64,000 nt of DNA from Thermomucor indicae-seudaticae (taxonomy: Eukaryota > Mucoromycota > Mucoromycetes > Mucorales > Lichtheimiaceae): contig JSYX01000001.1 in the NCBI GenBank assembly GCA_000787465.1, positions 1 through 64,000 of the forward strand. Reading direction: 5' to 3'. The translations under genes were made by a program, and so were the position numbers. Each line of letters begins with the position of its first letter. Positions within the stretch are counted from its first letter, which is position 1. The notes below the pieces were generated by a model. That model was not told the origin of the DNA. It did no database searches and saw nothing but the letters and a program-made list of their open reading frames with translations. This document shows, piece after piece, positions 25,939 to 37,726 of this stretch.

Positions 25939-26915
25939 TCAGTTAATGGGTTGATAAGCATATTCGGGGGGACTCAAAACTGCAATCAATGAAAGCACGG
26001 CCGCGAGAAATATGCTCAGGCACCAGCTGATGGTGCAGATGATAAAGGAGACATTGTACCGTGTACCGACGTAGAATGTAGCGCTCGTGTTGAAGAGGTA
26101 CGCTATCACACCCATGGCGAATGCTTGTGGAAGAGCTGCCATCGACAAGTGAGCGCTGCAGTCAAGGAACCACTAGACTTTTAAACCTACCGTGAAGTAT
26201 GAACAGACTGATAATGAGACAGAAATTTCTCGATCAGTAAGCACTTGTCGTTCGAAATAACCAAGACTTGATGATATATAACATTTACCCAGATAGTGTC
26301 ATCCATGCTCTTGCACGTTTCCGACGACTGCTGCACATGGTTCCGAGTAATGCGATTATGGTCAAAGCACCCAAAACAGCCGCGAGAACCATAGCTGCTG
26401 CTGCTGCACGCCTGGGATTCTTTTGCATGAGCGCTGCAAGCTTCTAGAGAGTTAATACCACAGGGGATCCATACCATAACTCACAGAACCCATCTATTGC
26501 AAGACGTTCGCTTTAGCGTTTCGTTCGGTACAGAGCTGTCGACGAATTTTGCAATATTACCTTCATTGCAATCATGATCGTAAGAAGGAAACGATCGACA
26601 ATCCCGAGTCCAACTTTCAAAATGCATAATGCCTTTTAGATTCTCTCTTTCGTTCGCTTTACAGTCTTAACCTTTTTTACCTTTGACAAAGGCGGAAAAG
26701 CCCATAGTCTGTTTCCATGTATAACGGCAATGGGGCAACGAACGACAGCCTAAGTGAATAAGTAATGAAATCGGTCCTCCTGACTGCTTTGGCCATGGTC
26801 TCGATGTTTGCTCATTTGCATACCATTTCGGCAAGGCCAGCGCCACGATGGTCAGTGCGTAGTTGCATATAAAAACAAAAAAGGTGACGACGTATGCTAG
26901 AAGAGACACAGCCAT
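25939..26915 (-). CDS. Four-TM membrane protein, SUR7/claudin-like layout
   Basis: Multi-exon minus-strand gene for a small integral membrane protein. The first ATG in the reading frame is at 26915 and opens directly into TM1 (VTFFVFICNYALTIVALAL, ending PKW). A loop with several cysteines follows (RSFPSYDHDC is visible around 26600), then an Ala-rich TM2 (AAAAAMVLAAVLGALTIIAL, 26420-26330), TM3 (FAMGVIAYLF) and TM4 (SWCLSIFLAAVLSLIAVL), ending near the acidic PPEYAYQPIN. The TM1-Cys loop-TM2-TM3-TM4 plan is that of claudin/PMP22 and fungal Sur7/PalI proteins. Exact family and exon borders are uncertain. The next gene is an eisosome protein; Sur7 proteins sit beside eisosomes, but that link is inference. 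Confidence 0.6.
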
Positions 26916-28006
26916 TAGAATAAGTGAGAGAACAAAAGGCTCAACGCCTGGCAAAAATTGGTTCAGCCCGCATGATGACACGCCTGTCCTTCTTAGGCAA
27001 GTCTACAGGGCTTGCTCTGAATTCTGCAGGAATGTACAAAAGTTTACGCTCATACGATAGTAGACAGACCAAGGCAATTTGGATAACCGCGACAGTAAAA
27101 ATACGGTCAATCATTGCCATTTTGCCTCAAACAATTACCAATACTTACCAGCCGTAAGCCCCGAAGGCTGCAGGGGAACTGGTCCACCCAAACCCCTCTA
27201 CGGAATGAAGAGAGGGAAAAACTTTCACCATGTCGTGAAAACTGGATCAATAATGCATTGAAACAGAAGAAAATATCATCAAACAACATTGGCAGAGGAT
27301 ACCCTTACAGTGCCAGTTGATGCAGCTTTATGAAATTGTCTAGTTTTCCAGTCATTTGCAGAGTCTGTGAGGATCAAAAACTCTAATGATCAAATACATC
27401 TTCGAAGCATATCTTTCCCGGGTGAGGATAGTCATCCTTCTGTGTGGGAAAGGAGGTTAATTCAACAGAACCATTGCTCACTAGGCTCAACCTTTATGGT
27501 AAACAAAGACACGGACAAAGACTACAGCATTTGCATTTTCGTACCTCGTTAACTCAACGCTGAAAATAACCCGGATATTTTCGCCGGAAGTTTCGTGTTC
27601 TGTAATTGATCAGTTCACAATTGCCTGGGCTGCATAAGCAAACTCTGCAGAACGACTTGTGATGACATCAAAGCACTGAAGATAGGTATAGCGATCGCCC
27701 TCTATGTGTTCCGGAAATCAAGCATGAATTAGCTGCAGTAACTGAAGCTGTTGACCCCTTACCAGGTCATCCTGGTGAACGAAAGGCTGCCCTGGAAGAT
27801 TCCTCATTGCCAAGGCAACCAGGCCAAGACCGCCTCCACAGGAGACCAACTGTTTTCATATTGGAGCTGTAGTTATGGTTTGATGCGCCCCTTCCATAAC
27901 GTGAACTTTCTGAAAGCTTCGCTGAAAGCTTTCGTATCTCAGAGTAGTCGGCGCTTTTGCCTGCTAAGTACGTGTACCCGGCTGAATAGCCGCAGTAAAA
28001 GACTCA
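26916..28006. other. Intergenic with a possible repeat remnant
   Basis: About 1.1 kb between divergent genes. Segment 27122-27167 resembles 369-410 (shared TTGCCTCAAACAAT, then TTACC and CGTAAGCCC). No gene is supported. Confidence 0.4.
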
Positions 28007-29699
28007 ATGTTTTCTTTCAACCCGCTACAGATCCTCAGTAGCAACAGAGCATCTGCCATCCATGAGGACAAAAACCTCAGGGCACTCCTGAATTCCGAGA
28101 GGAAGCTCGCAATGAGCTGGACGCAGATTTCGGAAGAGCATCGTGCGGCAGCGAATCAGTTGAAAAAGTTTGGGCAGCCTTTAGGGGAAGATCTGACTGT
28201 AAGCTCTCGGCTTAAAGCCGCAGGGAAAGAGGCGTGTGTTAACTGCATTACGCGACAGGACGTGACCTCGAAGCTTGGTGACCTGTTGTTAGATTGGGCT
28301 AGTATTCTACTGGAGTTTGCACAGACCTATGAGCAATATCAAACAACTTTAAAGTCAATCGCTGACAAAGAAGCAACCCTGTTTGCCAGCAGGGAGAAAA
28401 GACGACGTCTAAAGGAAGCGATCGAAAACCATCAGGAGAATCATCCTGGAGCGGTCGATAAGCTTATGGAACTCAAAGAACAGCTTGCCGCATTGGAGGA
28501 CACAAGCCTGCCACAAGAGGTGGAGATGGGCAACTTTAAGCGTATTGCATTACGCGAAGCAATGTATATACTGCTAAACGGCATGCATGAAATGGCGTCT
28601 AAAACCGACATCATATCAACCTTCGCCAAATACATTGTGGACGAGCTGAACGTAACTCCTATTAAACCGGGTGAAGAGCGTTCAATGTATCACGGTAGGT
28701 ACACCGCCATTGTATGAAAAAAAGGGAATTCCAGGCGAGTGGCTATGGTGACTTATTCTAATTTTCATAGCAACTGAGCACACAGCTCGGATCGTAAAAG
28801 ATGCAAGACGAACTATCGAGCACTGGAAACCGGACGATAGCAAACTCCGTAGAACGCTTACTGCTCATCACGGTCGCAACCCTCTGATACAGTCTCACGA
28901 AGAGAAGCAGCTGCCTCCTCCGCCGCCGCCGCCGCCGACTTCTGAGCCTGCCATGGCCCAAGATGACCGTAGTCATCCTTCTGAGACCGAGGACTCAGAT
29001 AAAGTCGATGATAACCCGTCTGGAGAAGACACTCTTGAGCCTAAAGGCGACAAGGATGAGACCAGTCCCGCTGACACAACTGAGGCCAACGTGGAAGAAT
29101 CTGCCTTGCCAGATGATGCTCTTTCTTTGCATAAACCAGATGAGCCAAGCACGGACCACAATCGGACATGTTCACCAACTCCCGATAATAGCAAACATTT
29201 GGAAGCCCAGCCAGAACACGTGCCAGTAGATCGTTCACCAGCCTCACCGAATATTGGACCCGGTGGCTTCTCTAGCTTTTATCTAGACCATCAAAATCTG
29301 TATCAATTTTACCAGCATTATGCTCCTCCTAGACCATATGAAGAAATGGCTCGGCAACAGTTTAACTATTACCACTTGTCTCCTCACAATACGCCCTACT
29401 TGGGGCCAATTGCCGGGCCAGGTCGTGGTAATCCAGGCGGATTCGTTCTTCCTACGGCCAACCCGAATTTCGTGCACCCTCAACCTTCGGTATCAGCATC
29501 CACCGCGTCGAGCATCCCGTCAGCAGGCATTGCCCCTGAACCTACCGCTAGCACCTCTCTTACAGCGCGGCTTAGCATGACCTCTGAGCATAACAAACAC
29601 GGCCAGGTAGATAATGAACATGGGCACGGAAGGAGCGCAAGATCACCAGTGAGCTTGTCCCCGAGCCCATCGCCATCGGTTTCAGGAACTGTCTCTTAG
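28007..29699 (+). CDS. PIL1: Eisosome core protein, Pil1/Lsp1 (BAR-like)
   Basis: Membrane-bending scaffold of eisosomes at the plasma membrane. Three exons; introns 28199-28258 and 28695-28770; 518 codons, checked. The N-terminus has NRASAIHEDKNLRALLNSER, typical of the family. The F-BAR-like coiled coil spans about residues 20-215, with YEQYQTTLKSIADKE and SREKRRRLKEAIE, ending VTPIKPGEERSMYHG, close to Pil1's VTPGETRPAYDGYEA. The C-terminal half (about 280 residues) is a disordered tail: polyproline, then acidic and Ser/Thr-rich, then Tyr/Gln/Pro-rich, much longer than in yeast. The first intron is 60 nt, in frame and stop-free, so an unspliced read-through would add 20 residues. An additional 5' exon cannot be ruled out. 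Confidence 0.88.
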
Positions 29700-29971
29700 T
29701 GTGGACTGTATGACAACAGAGAGCAAAATAGTTATTCCTTGAAACTTTATGACATACCTGCATGATATAGATATCATCTCTACGAGTGTTACTATCTAAT
29801 GAGAAAGACAAAATTGATCCTTTATACATGGATAAGATAACTATTCGTGGTGTGCTTAAGAACTTTTGGCTTGAAGAGAACGTCTAGAAATTCGGCTCCG
29901 AACAAGACACGTCTATTAAACACGTATAAGGTCTGGGTTTTCTCGGATTCCCTCTTCACAACATTTGTGAC

Positions 29972-32900
29972 ATGTAAGACAGTATGTGAACTGCGATGGC
30001 GAACGATCGCGTAACAACAATGTTTTACCTAGGGCGCAAACACTTGTCGATTCTAGATCTGTAGCGGAGGCATCTCTGCATGTCCCGCTTCCACTGAAAT
30101 GGCACATATACGTCTGGCCATTCGCGAGCATGCTCTATCCAGTGTGGATCTACATCTACTTTTTTAAATACGATGCCTATCTCGGCTCTGAAGAATGGAC
30201 ATTTGTTAGCTTGGGTAGCATCATTACGCTGCATGCACTTTCCTTTTTGGTGTGCCAGTGGAGCGTAACCCTTAAAGCACTTTTTACGTGCGTTAAGGTG
30301 GGTTTGTTCGAACGTTGGACGAACCAAAGGAAGAAAAGTTTTGACACGGAGGATGATGATAGGAGGGTGATGTTCGTAAGGCCAAGATTATCAAGATCAT
30401 ACCTTTTCGTCACCAAGGCGTTGGGACTCTTTGTGAAATACATCATGGCAAGGTCTGGATTGAGAAAGGGATATGACTGTGGAACAAAGATAAAACTGAT
30501 GCGTGATATGTACGCTAAAGGACGATATACACTTTTACTTTCAACAAAACAAGTTCATTTGGAATCCTGACAAGAAGCGGTTTGAAAAACTGATGTATCC
30601 GTCCGATCTGAACCCGCCAATATTGACGTATCAGTCCACCAAAGGTCTAGAGACGGCTGAGGAAATTGAGAAAATGAAAGAAATCTATGGCCCTAATCGG
30701 TACGTTAAGTGAGAACGGGCAAATGAGTACTGTAGTAACATGCTCTGCCCAGGTTTGACATACCAATGCCGACTTTTACGGAGCTGTTCAAGGAGCATGC
30801 TGTTGCGCCTTTCTTCGTTTTCCAGATATTTTGTGTCGGTCTTTGGTGCCTGGACGAATACTGGTACTATTCACTGTTTACCTTGGTCATGCTCGTTGTT
30901 TTCGAAGCGACTGTGGTATTCCAACGCTTGAAAACCATTGGCGAGTTCCGCGGAATGAACCAAAAGCCGTTTACAATTTATGTTAAGCGAGAGAAGAAAT
31001 GGGTTCAGATTCAGACGGATGAACTGTTGCCCGGTGATGTAGTATCAATTGGTGAGTCGTCGTCGATTTTGTGCATAAGCCGTAAGGAATCGCTGACGGT
31101 ATAAGCAAAGTTCGAACGGCCGAGGATCAAGGAGTTCCTTGTGATCTGGTTATCTCTGACGGTGCTTGCATTGTCAACGAGGCTATGCTTTCTGGTGAAT
31201 CCACTCCTCTACTGAAGGTAGAATAACGGACTGACAACTGTCTAGAACTCTCGTTAATTCGCATGTTCTTAGGAATCGGTTGCTTTGAGAGATCCCAATG
31301 ATAGGTTCGATTTGATGAACGCGGATAAGCTTCATGTGCTTTATGGCGGCACCAAAGTCTTGCAGGTCACCTCTCCTGAGAAAGATGCAGCACCAGATGG
31401 AGGTTGCGTGTGCGTGGTGGCACGCACCGGCTTTGGTACATCGCAGGGAAACCTCGTTCGAACGATGATCTTCTCAACAGAACGCGTCACGGCAAACAAT
31501 CTGGAAGCACTACTTTTTATTCTATTCCTTTGCGTTTTTGCTATTGCCGCTTCCGCTTATGTTTGGATAAAAGGTGTCGAAAATGGCCGAAAACGGTCGA
31601 AGCTGCTCTTGGACTGTATTCTTATCATTACCTCTGTCGTACCGCCTGAACTTCCGATGGAGCTAAGTATGGCCGTGAACAGCAGCCTGGTTGCCCTGGC
31701 GAAATTTGGTAACGTTGATGATATTCCGAGGTATCTACTGCAGCTGACATGCATATCGTGTACGTAGCGATCTACTGCACAGAGCCTTTCCGTATTCCGT
31801 TTGCTGGCAAAGTCGATGTGTGCTGCTTTGACAAGACTGGTACGTTGACCGGGGAAGACCTTGTATTTGAAGGTGTTGCCTATGCCGAGTAGGTTCATAC
31901 TCCATGTTTCCCGACTATATTTACTTGCTAAATAGCCATTTACTTGACACAGTTTGGACCGCAAGAGCACCGATATGATGCCCGCCACTTCTGTACCTAA
32001 TCCGACCAAGTGGGTACTTGCGTCAGCCCATGCATTGGTAAAGCTGGAGGACGGTATTGTGGGCGACCCTATGGAGAAAGAAACCTTGAAAGCTTTAGAT
32101 TGGGAACTCGGCGCCCGGGAGATTGTTGCACCTAAAGAATCCAAAAAGAAAGAGAACCTGCAGATCCGCCGCCGCTTTCAGTTTTCGTCGGCTTTAAAGC
32201 GTCAATCTTCTGTATCTAATCTCGTCTATCCAGAATTTGGTCATCATAAGACGTTTGTTGCTGTCAAAGGAGCCCCAGAAACTCTCAAGCGCATGTATGT
32301 AGAAGTTCCGAAGGATTATGACGAAACATATCGACATTTTACTCGCAAGGGAAGTCGTGTCCTCGCCCTCGGCTACAAATTCTTAGAAGATGGACTGTCT
32401 ACGGAGCAGGTGAGTATATTTTCTTCTTTAGTTTGCAGTTTTCTAGGCTAACATCGTAAAAGATCAATAATCTTACCAGAGATTCCGTCGAATCAGAACT
32501 TACATTTGCCGGTTTTATCATCTTTTCATGCCCACTTAAGGAGGATGCAGTGGAGGCGCTAAAAGAGCTGAATGACTCATCACATCGATGCATTATGATT
32601 ACTGGCGACAATCCGTTGACTGCCTGTGCTGTTGCCCGAGAAGTGGCCATAGTGGAACGAGATGTTCTTATTGCAGACAAAGTTGACAACTCTGTTGTAT
32701 TCCAGACTGTGGACGAATCCATCCGTATCGAAGTCGACCCTAATCAACCTTTGGATCAAGATCTACTGGACAAATATGACGTCTGTTTAACGGGCTCAGC
32801 AATGGACGAATTTATGGACAAGCCTAACATGAAAGTTCTTTTGGAACATACATGGGTTTACGCGCGAGTATCACCAGCTCAAAAGGTAGTCTTCCGTCAT

Positions 32901-34489
32901 CTCTTATTGTACACGAAGCATGCTGTTGACAAAAGTGCCGTCATAGGAATATCTTCTGACAGGCTTAAAGGATTTGGGCTATACCACACTAATGGCTGGT
33001 GACGGCACGAATGATGTTGGAGCACTGAAACAGGCCCATGTCGGTGTTGCATTGCTTGACGGTACCCCGGAAGACTTGAAGAAGATTGCTGAGCGTCAGA
33101 AAATTGATCGTCTGAAGGATATGTACGAGCAGCAAAAGAAGATCGCCGCACGTTTCAATGCTCCACCTCCACCTCCGCCTCCCGCGATCGCGCACTTGTA
33201 TCCTGATCATGCTCAGCAAGTGCAACAAACGGCGAACATGACTCCAGCGCAAAGGCGTCAGATGGAACAGAAGAAGAAGGTTTGTATCTGCTTTGCGCGC
33301 ATGATTACTGTGTGTTAAAAAGTAACATTTCACAGCTCGAGAACATGACTAGCAAACTGATCGAAGATATGGATATGGAAGAACCTCCTACTATCAAGTT
33401 TGGTGATGCTTCTGTTGCTGCTCCCTTCACCTCCAAATTGCGGAACGTCATGGCCGGTAAAATTAGACGTCTTGATAATCCGTTTCTTGCTTAACACTTG
33501 TCTGACCTCGATGCTTTCCTTAGTCAACAACATTATTCGGCAAGGCCGTTGTACTCTGGTTGCGACGATCCAAATGTACAAGATCTTGGCATTAAACTGT
33601 CTGATTTCTGCCTACAGTTTATCCGTTCTTTATCTGGATGGTATCAAATTTGGCGACTTACAAGTGACAATCTCCGGAATGCTGATGGCTGTTTGTTTCT
33701 TGTGCATATCACGTGGCAAGGTAACTGCTATCTGAGTTATATGGGTGACCGCATTCAGCTAACTAATGGGATACAGCCTCTTCAAAAACTTTCCAAGGAG
33801 CGTCCGCAGCCTAATATATTTAACGCATATATCATCCTTTCGGTACTGGGCCAGTTTGCTGTCCATATAGCAGCTCTAATTTACGTCAATTCTCTTGCCA
33901 ATTATTACGAGCCGTAAGTGTCAGAGAAAGACCGGAAAAGAAAGCTGTAGTTTGCTCATTCGATGTCTACGTAGACCTAAGGAAGTAGATCTTGAAGGCG
34001 AGTTCGAACCAAATCTGCTCAACAGTGGCGTCTACTTGATACAGTTGTCAATGCAAGTTTCTACGTTTGCCATTAACTATCAGGTAACATATAGATCAAA
34101 GAACGTACTTGCAGCTCCAGGAACTGAATGCTTATGTTTGCTTTGTAAGGGACATCCATTCCGAGAACGTATACAGGACAATAAGACACTTTACTACGGA
34201 TTAATGTCTGTCGGTGGTATCGCATTGGCAGGCGCAACAGAACTGTTCCCTGAAGTGAACGAACAGTTGAAATTGGTGAAATTCCCAAGTGCTGTAAGTA
34301 ATCTGGAATTATGTTATGGTACTTCAGAGGCAGTTACGCTAAAACATTCTGGGATAGTTCCGAGATAAACTGACGCTTTGCATGATACTCGACTATGGCG
34401 TTGCTTACCTGATTGAGGTTGTCACCAAGAAGCTTTTCGCGGACAACTGCGCAAAGCCGATTGCCCAGCGGGGAAGAAAAAGTCATTAA
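29972..34489 (+). CDS. SPF1: P5A-type ATPase (Spf1/ATP13A1-like)
   Basis: ER transmembrane-helix dislocase that removes mistargeted tail-anchored proteins. Seventeen exons by my model; 1182 codons, checked. Introns: 29974-30032, 30298-30365, 30453-30520, 30700-30752, 31052-31110, 31218-31272, 31709-31767, 31889-31952, 32410-32462, 32886-32946, 33280-33335, 33457-33523, 33721-33776, 33914-33974, 34084-34149, 34294-34357. The first intron splits the start codon (AT at 29972-29973, G at 30033), giving [20 protein letters not shown], the expected P5A N-terminus. Seen in order: the first membrane region, the actuator LSGES motif, the TM4 signature PPELPMEL, the phosphorylation site [19 protein letters not shown] in the nucleotide domain, [18 protein letters not shown] in the hinge, then the last membrane helices. 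A Pro-rich insertion (APPPPPPP) follows the hinge. Confidence 0.95.
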
Positions 34490-34838
34490 TTCACCTATGT
34501 TTAGTACTTAATGTAACTCGTATAAAGAAATGAGTCAGAGATAGAAAACTCTGTAAATGAAGTGCATCAATTTCTCTGTGTCCTGGTTGCACTTGCAGCA
34601 GCAGCTCAGTAATGCGAGCTCTTATGGACCAATGAATACAATAACACATTAGTCTCCTAATGCAATATCAATGTAGCGCGCCATTCAACGCATACTAGGA
34701 ACTCTATATTTGTATGTAACCGAGATGATTGTTCTTTTGTTCTTTCTCAAGTTCATCGACTCTATAAGGCATTCAAATTTTTCTTCTTCTGTGCCTTGCT
34801 GGCTCCGACTTCACGCGTTCATTGCATTAACCTTTACC
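34490..34838. other. Intergenic, P5A 3' flank and MED17 promoter
   Basis: Same-strand spacer of about 350 bp. No gene seen; T-rich just before the MED17 start. Confidence 0.5.
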
Positions 34839-37726
34839 ATGAGTGACGATCAACCTTCCGCCAAACGCATAAAGCTTTCTCTAGAACCTAACATAGAACA
34901 GACAGCTATAGACATTACTGACACAGGACACGAGGTTCATAAAAAGTATGCTTCAATTCCAAGAATCACCGAGAAAGCCGACTAACAGCGGATACGATCT
35001 CGCAGTGAGCTTTCTCTTTCCGAGAGACTCATGGAAAGAGTTGACAGGATCTGGAGAGAACGAGGTGATTGGAGAAACCTTTCTGAAGAAAGCTTGGAGA
35101 GGTCTATAGCAACAGCCAGTAGTGCATCGTCTGCGGAAGAAAGTTCTGCATCTGAAGAAAGTTCACAGAGCAATCTTGGTGAAGGTCAGACGCACGCTAT
35201 GGAACAGCAACTGCCGCCGGGTTTTGATATTATAAAGCTACGAGAATCGGTTATCAACAAGTTCTTGTAAGCTGGATGAAACTTCTGCCTATCACACCTG
35301 CATAGTTTAAATAATCCGCTCAAATCAAGCCATGCAAAGAGTGAAATCGACGTTGCCCTGGATGTAATCAACCTTCTGTTGGCGCAGAACCGACCTGCAG
35401 GCGCACATAAGGACACTCCACTCCCGTTACCTCCTGGATCAATCCAGGCTACTTACGTTGCAAAGCCCAGACCCACCCTAAAGGCACAACTCGAAACGAC
35501 CTCTTTGACTCTGGGTCTGAAGCTTAAAGTAAGTGTGCACATTGACACGGCCAGTCCGAGGCTTTATGAACATAAAGGGTGTATTAGCAACAAAAAGCCG
35601 CATCGGCGTTTCTAAAGTCGAGCGCGTCCAGCCTTAGGAAGCTGGTGCAAGATGAGCAAGAGTTTTGGGAGGAGGCGTTGGATTTACGTCGGAATCACTG
35701 GTTAATGCAGGCGAGTAATGTACCACCGAATCCGAACGTCGTAACGGCGACGGGAATGACTGGCGCTTCACCCGGCTTGTCATTTATGGTGCGGTATGGA
35801 TACACCGATGGTAATGGGAAAGAATCCAGATTTCAATCCTCTGTACTAACATTGCAAAAGTTGGCTCCGAGTTTGGTGAAGTTCCGTTTGGTGAACTGAG
35901 TCGCGCAAACGATCACGAAGATACAGGCGGCTCTAAGATGCGACTTACACTACCGCATAGCCTGCCACGAAGGCTGGTGGTAAATGTGAGCGAGAGTTGC
36001 ATGAGCCGGCTTGGCTTAGATCATGATATGACTTCCGAAGTTATTATGGGCATGTCGGATGGCGACCCACAAAAAGCCAGTAAGTCAAATTGTTGAGATA
36101 CATAGAGAGCAAATTATCCTCATTATATGTAGCTGCCATACCACCTCTGGGGCTTTGCGATAACCAAAAAGAGACGCAACGGCAACTTGTAGATGCCCAA
36201 GCAACTGTCTTTGATTCCGAGCTATATGCAGCGGTATGGCGCACAGATATGTGCTGGTAATGTTGGTAAAACTAACGAGAAGTTTTTTGCATAGGTACTT
36301 TCAGAGGCACAGAATTTGGCTACCAGCAATGATGTGCGTTTCGCGGACGACCAAGTTATCGTAACAATTGATGGTCAAATTGATATTTCGATAGGACGGC
36401 TTCAATCAAAATCAATAACGACAGTATCCAATAATGAAAGCGAAACAGTAAATGACAATCAAGCATCCGAAGCCGACGGTTGGAGCATGCAAAAGATCAC
36501 GGGACGGACTGTGGATCTTGCTTTAAGGCTTCTGTTAGTCCAACGACACCGGTTCAATATTTGGAAAAATCGAGCGCGAGCTCTATGTCCAAACCGTAAA
36601 ACACAGCAAATCTTGAATTCAATAGCCCAATTATCATCATTACAAAGCAACAACGCCAGTAACGCTTCAATGAACACCAGTCAAGGACGTCGAACAGGGC
36701 GAATACAGCAAGCAGGACTTGCTACCGGTCAGCAACTACAATCGAGTCCAGCGTCGACATTAGATAGTCTTCGAAAGCCTTACGCGACGGTACCGGTTCT
36801 ATCTGCTGTTGTATCCACGTGTAAATTTTGGGTCTTATTCGACCGTGTGCGGCATATGGTCTACGAAGTGGTGGATCCCCTCACTGGAGAAGGTGGTATT
36901 GATCTTGCAGTCCACTATGAAACGCACAGGCTACAATCAGCACGGGGACAACATATATGCGAGGCTTATCCTAGTTTTGGAGAGATAGCTATATCTCTAA
37001 GCATAAGTATCCTGAAAGGGTAATTGATTAGACGAGCATGCTTTCGAAACGCCTTATCTCACGAATACTTGTCTTCCAGGCAATTCCTGCTATTCATGCT
37101 GCATCAAAACGGCAATATCAGTTTAAGGCTACCACAGGGTCTGGTTACTTTAAACAACATAAGCGAATTTGAGGCATTACTGACACGCGAGGTTAATCTG
37201 ATATGTCTTCGGATGGTTTGTGATGTGGCAAACGATATTATACGAAGGTCACCAAAGTACAGAGCGGCAAGCGCCAGCGAGCAAGCTAGGTCGCTTTGGA
37301 AAGTGGACGACATAGAAGAGACGATCAATGGATCTATTTGGTGGGCGTGCCATGCAAAAGGTATCGCTGCTGCAGCCAGCAACAGTGAAAAGGAACAAAA
37401 GCGATTTCGTCGGACAATGTAAGCTACGAAAGAAAAAAGGAAAAGTTGAATAAGAGAAAAACTCAAGCTTTGTATATAGCCATGTACAATTGATCAAGAC
37501 GCGTTTAGAGAAGAATAGACCGGCGTATCTGTTACAATTTCAGTTTCGAGCTGCTCCGTCGCAGTCAAATTATCCTGCATTACCTGCTGTAACTCGTAAT
37601 GTACTACTGGCAAAGACGTTGGCTGATGATCACAAAGGAGAAGGTGTCCTGACCTTTTACGAGCGAGTGAAACTCGTTGTACATGATTTGGTTCGGGAAG
37701 CTGCGGCGACTGTATCCTCTGACTAA
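34839..37726 (+). CDS. MED17: Mediator subunit 17 (Srb4)
   Basis: Core Mediator head-module scaffold, needed for most RNA polymerase II transcription. Nine exons; introns 34946-35005, 35267-35329, 35529-35587, 35811-35860, 36080-36132, 36234-36294, 37020-37079 and 37419-37479; 806 codons, checked. Family features: KRIKLSLEPNIEQTAIDIT at the N-terminus, ERVDRIWRERGDW, then AKSEIDVALDVINLLLAQNR and RLVVNVSESC. Past a low-complexity Ser/Asn stretch come LRKPYATVPVLSAVVSTCKF and an Ile/Arg-rich C-terminal domain. The first intron removes an in-frame TAA (34983-34985) and has a GACTAAC-like branch site about 20 nt before its AG. The TAA stop (37724-37726) overlaps the stop codon of the opposing glycosyltransferase gene. 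Confidence 0.92.

Noticed and set aside
34946..35005. In-frame TAA near the MED17 N-terminus
   Set aside because: It lies in a normal 60-nt intron with a CTAAC branch site; splicing joins conserved sequence.
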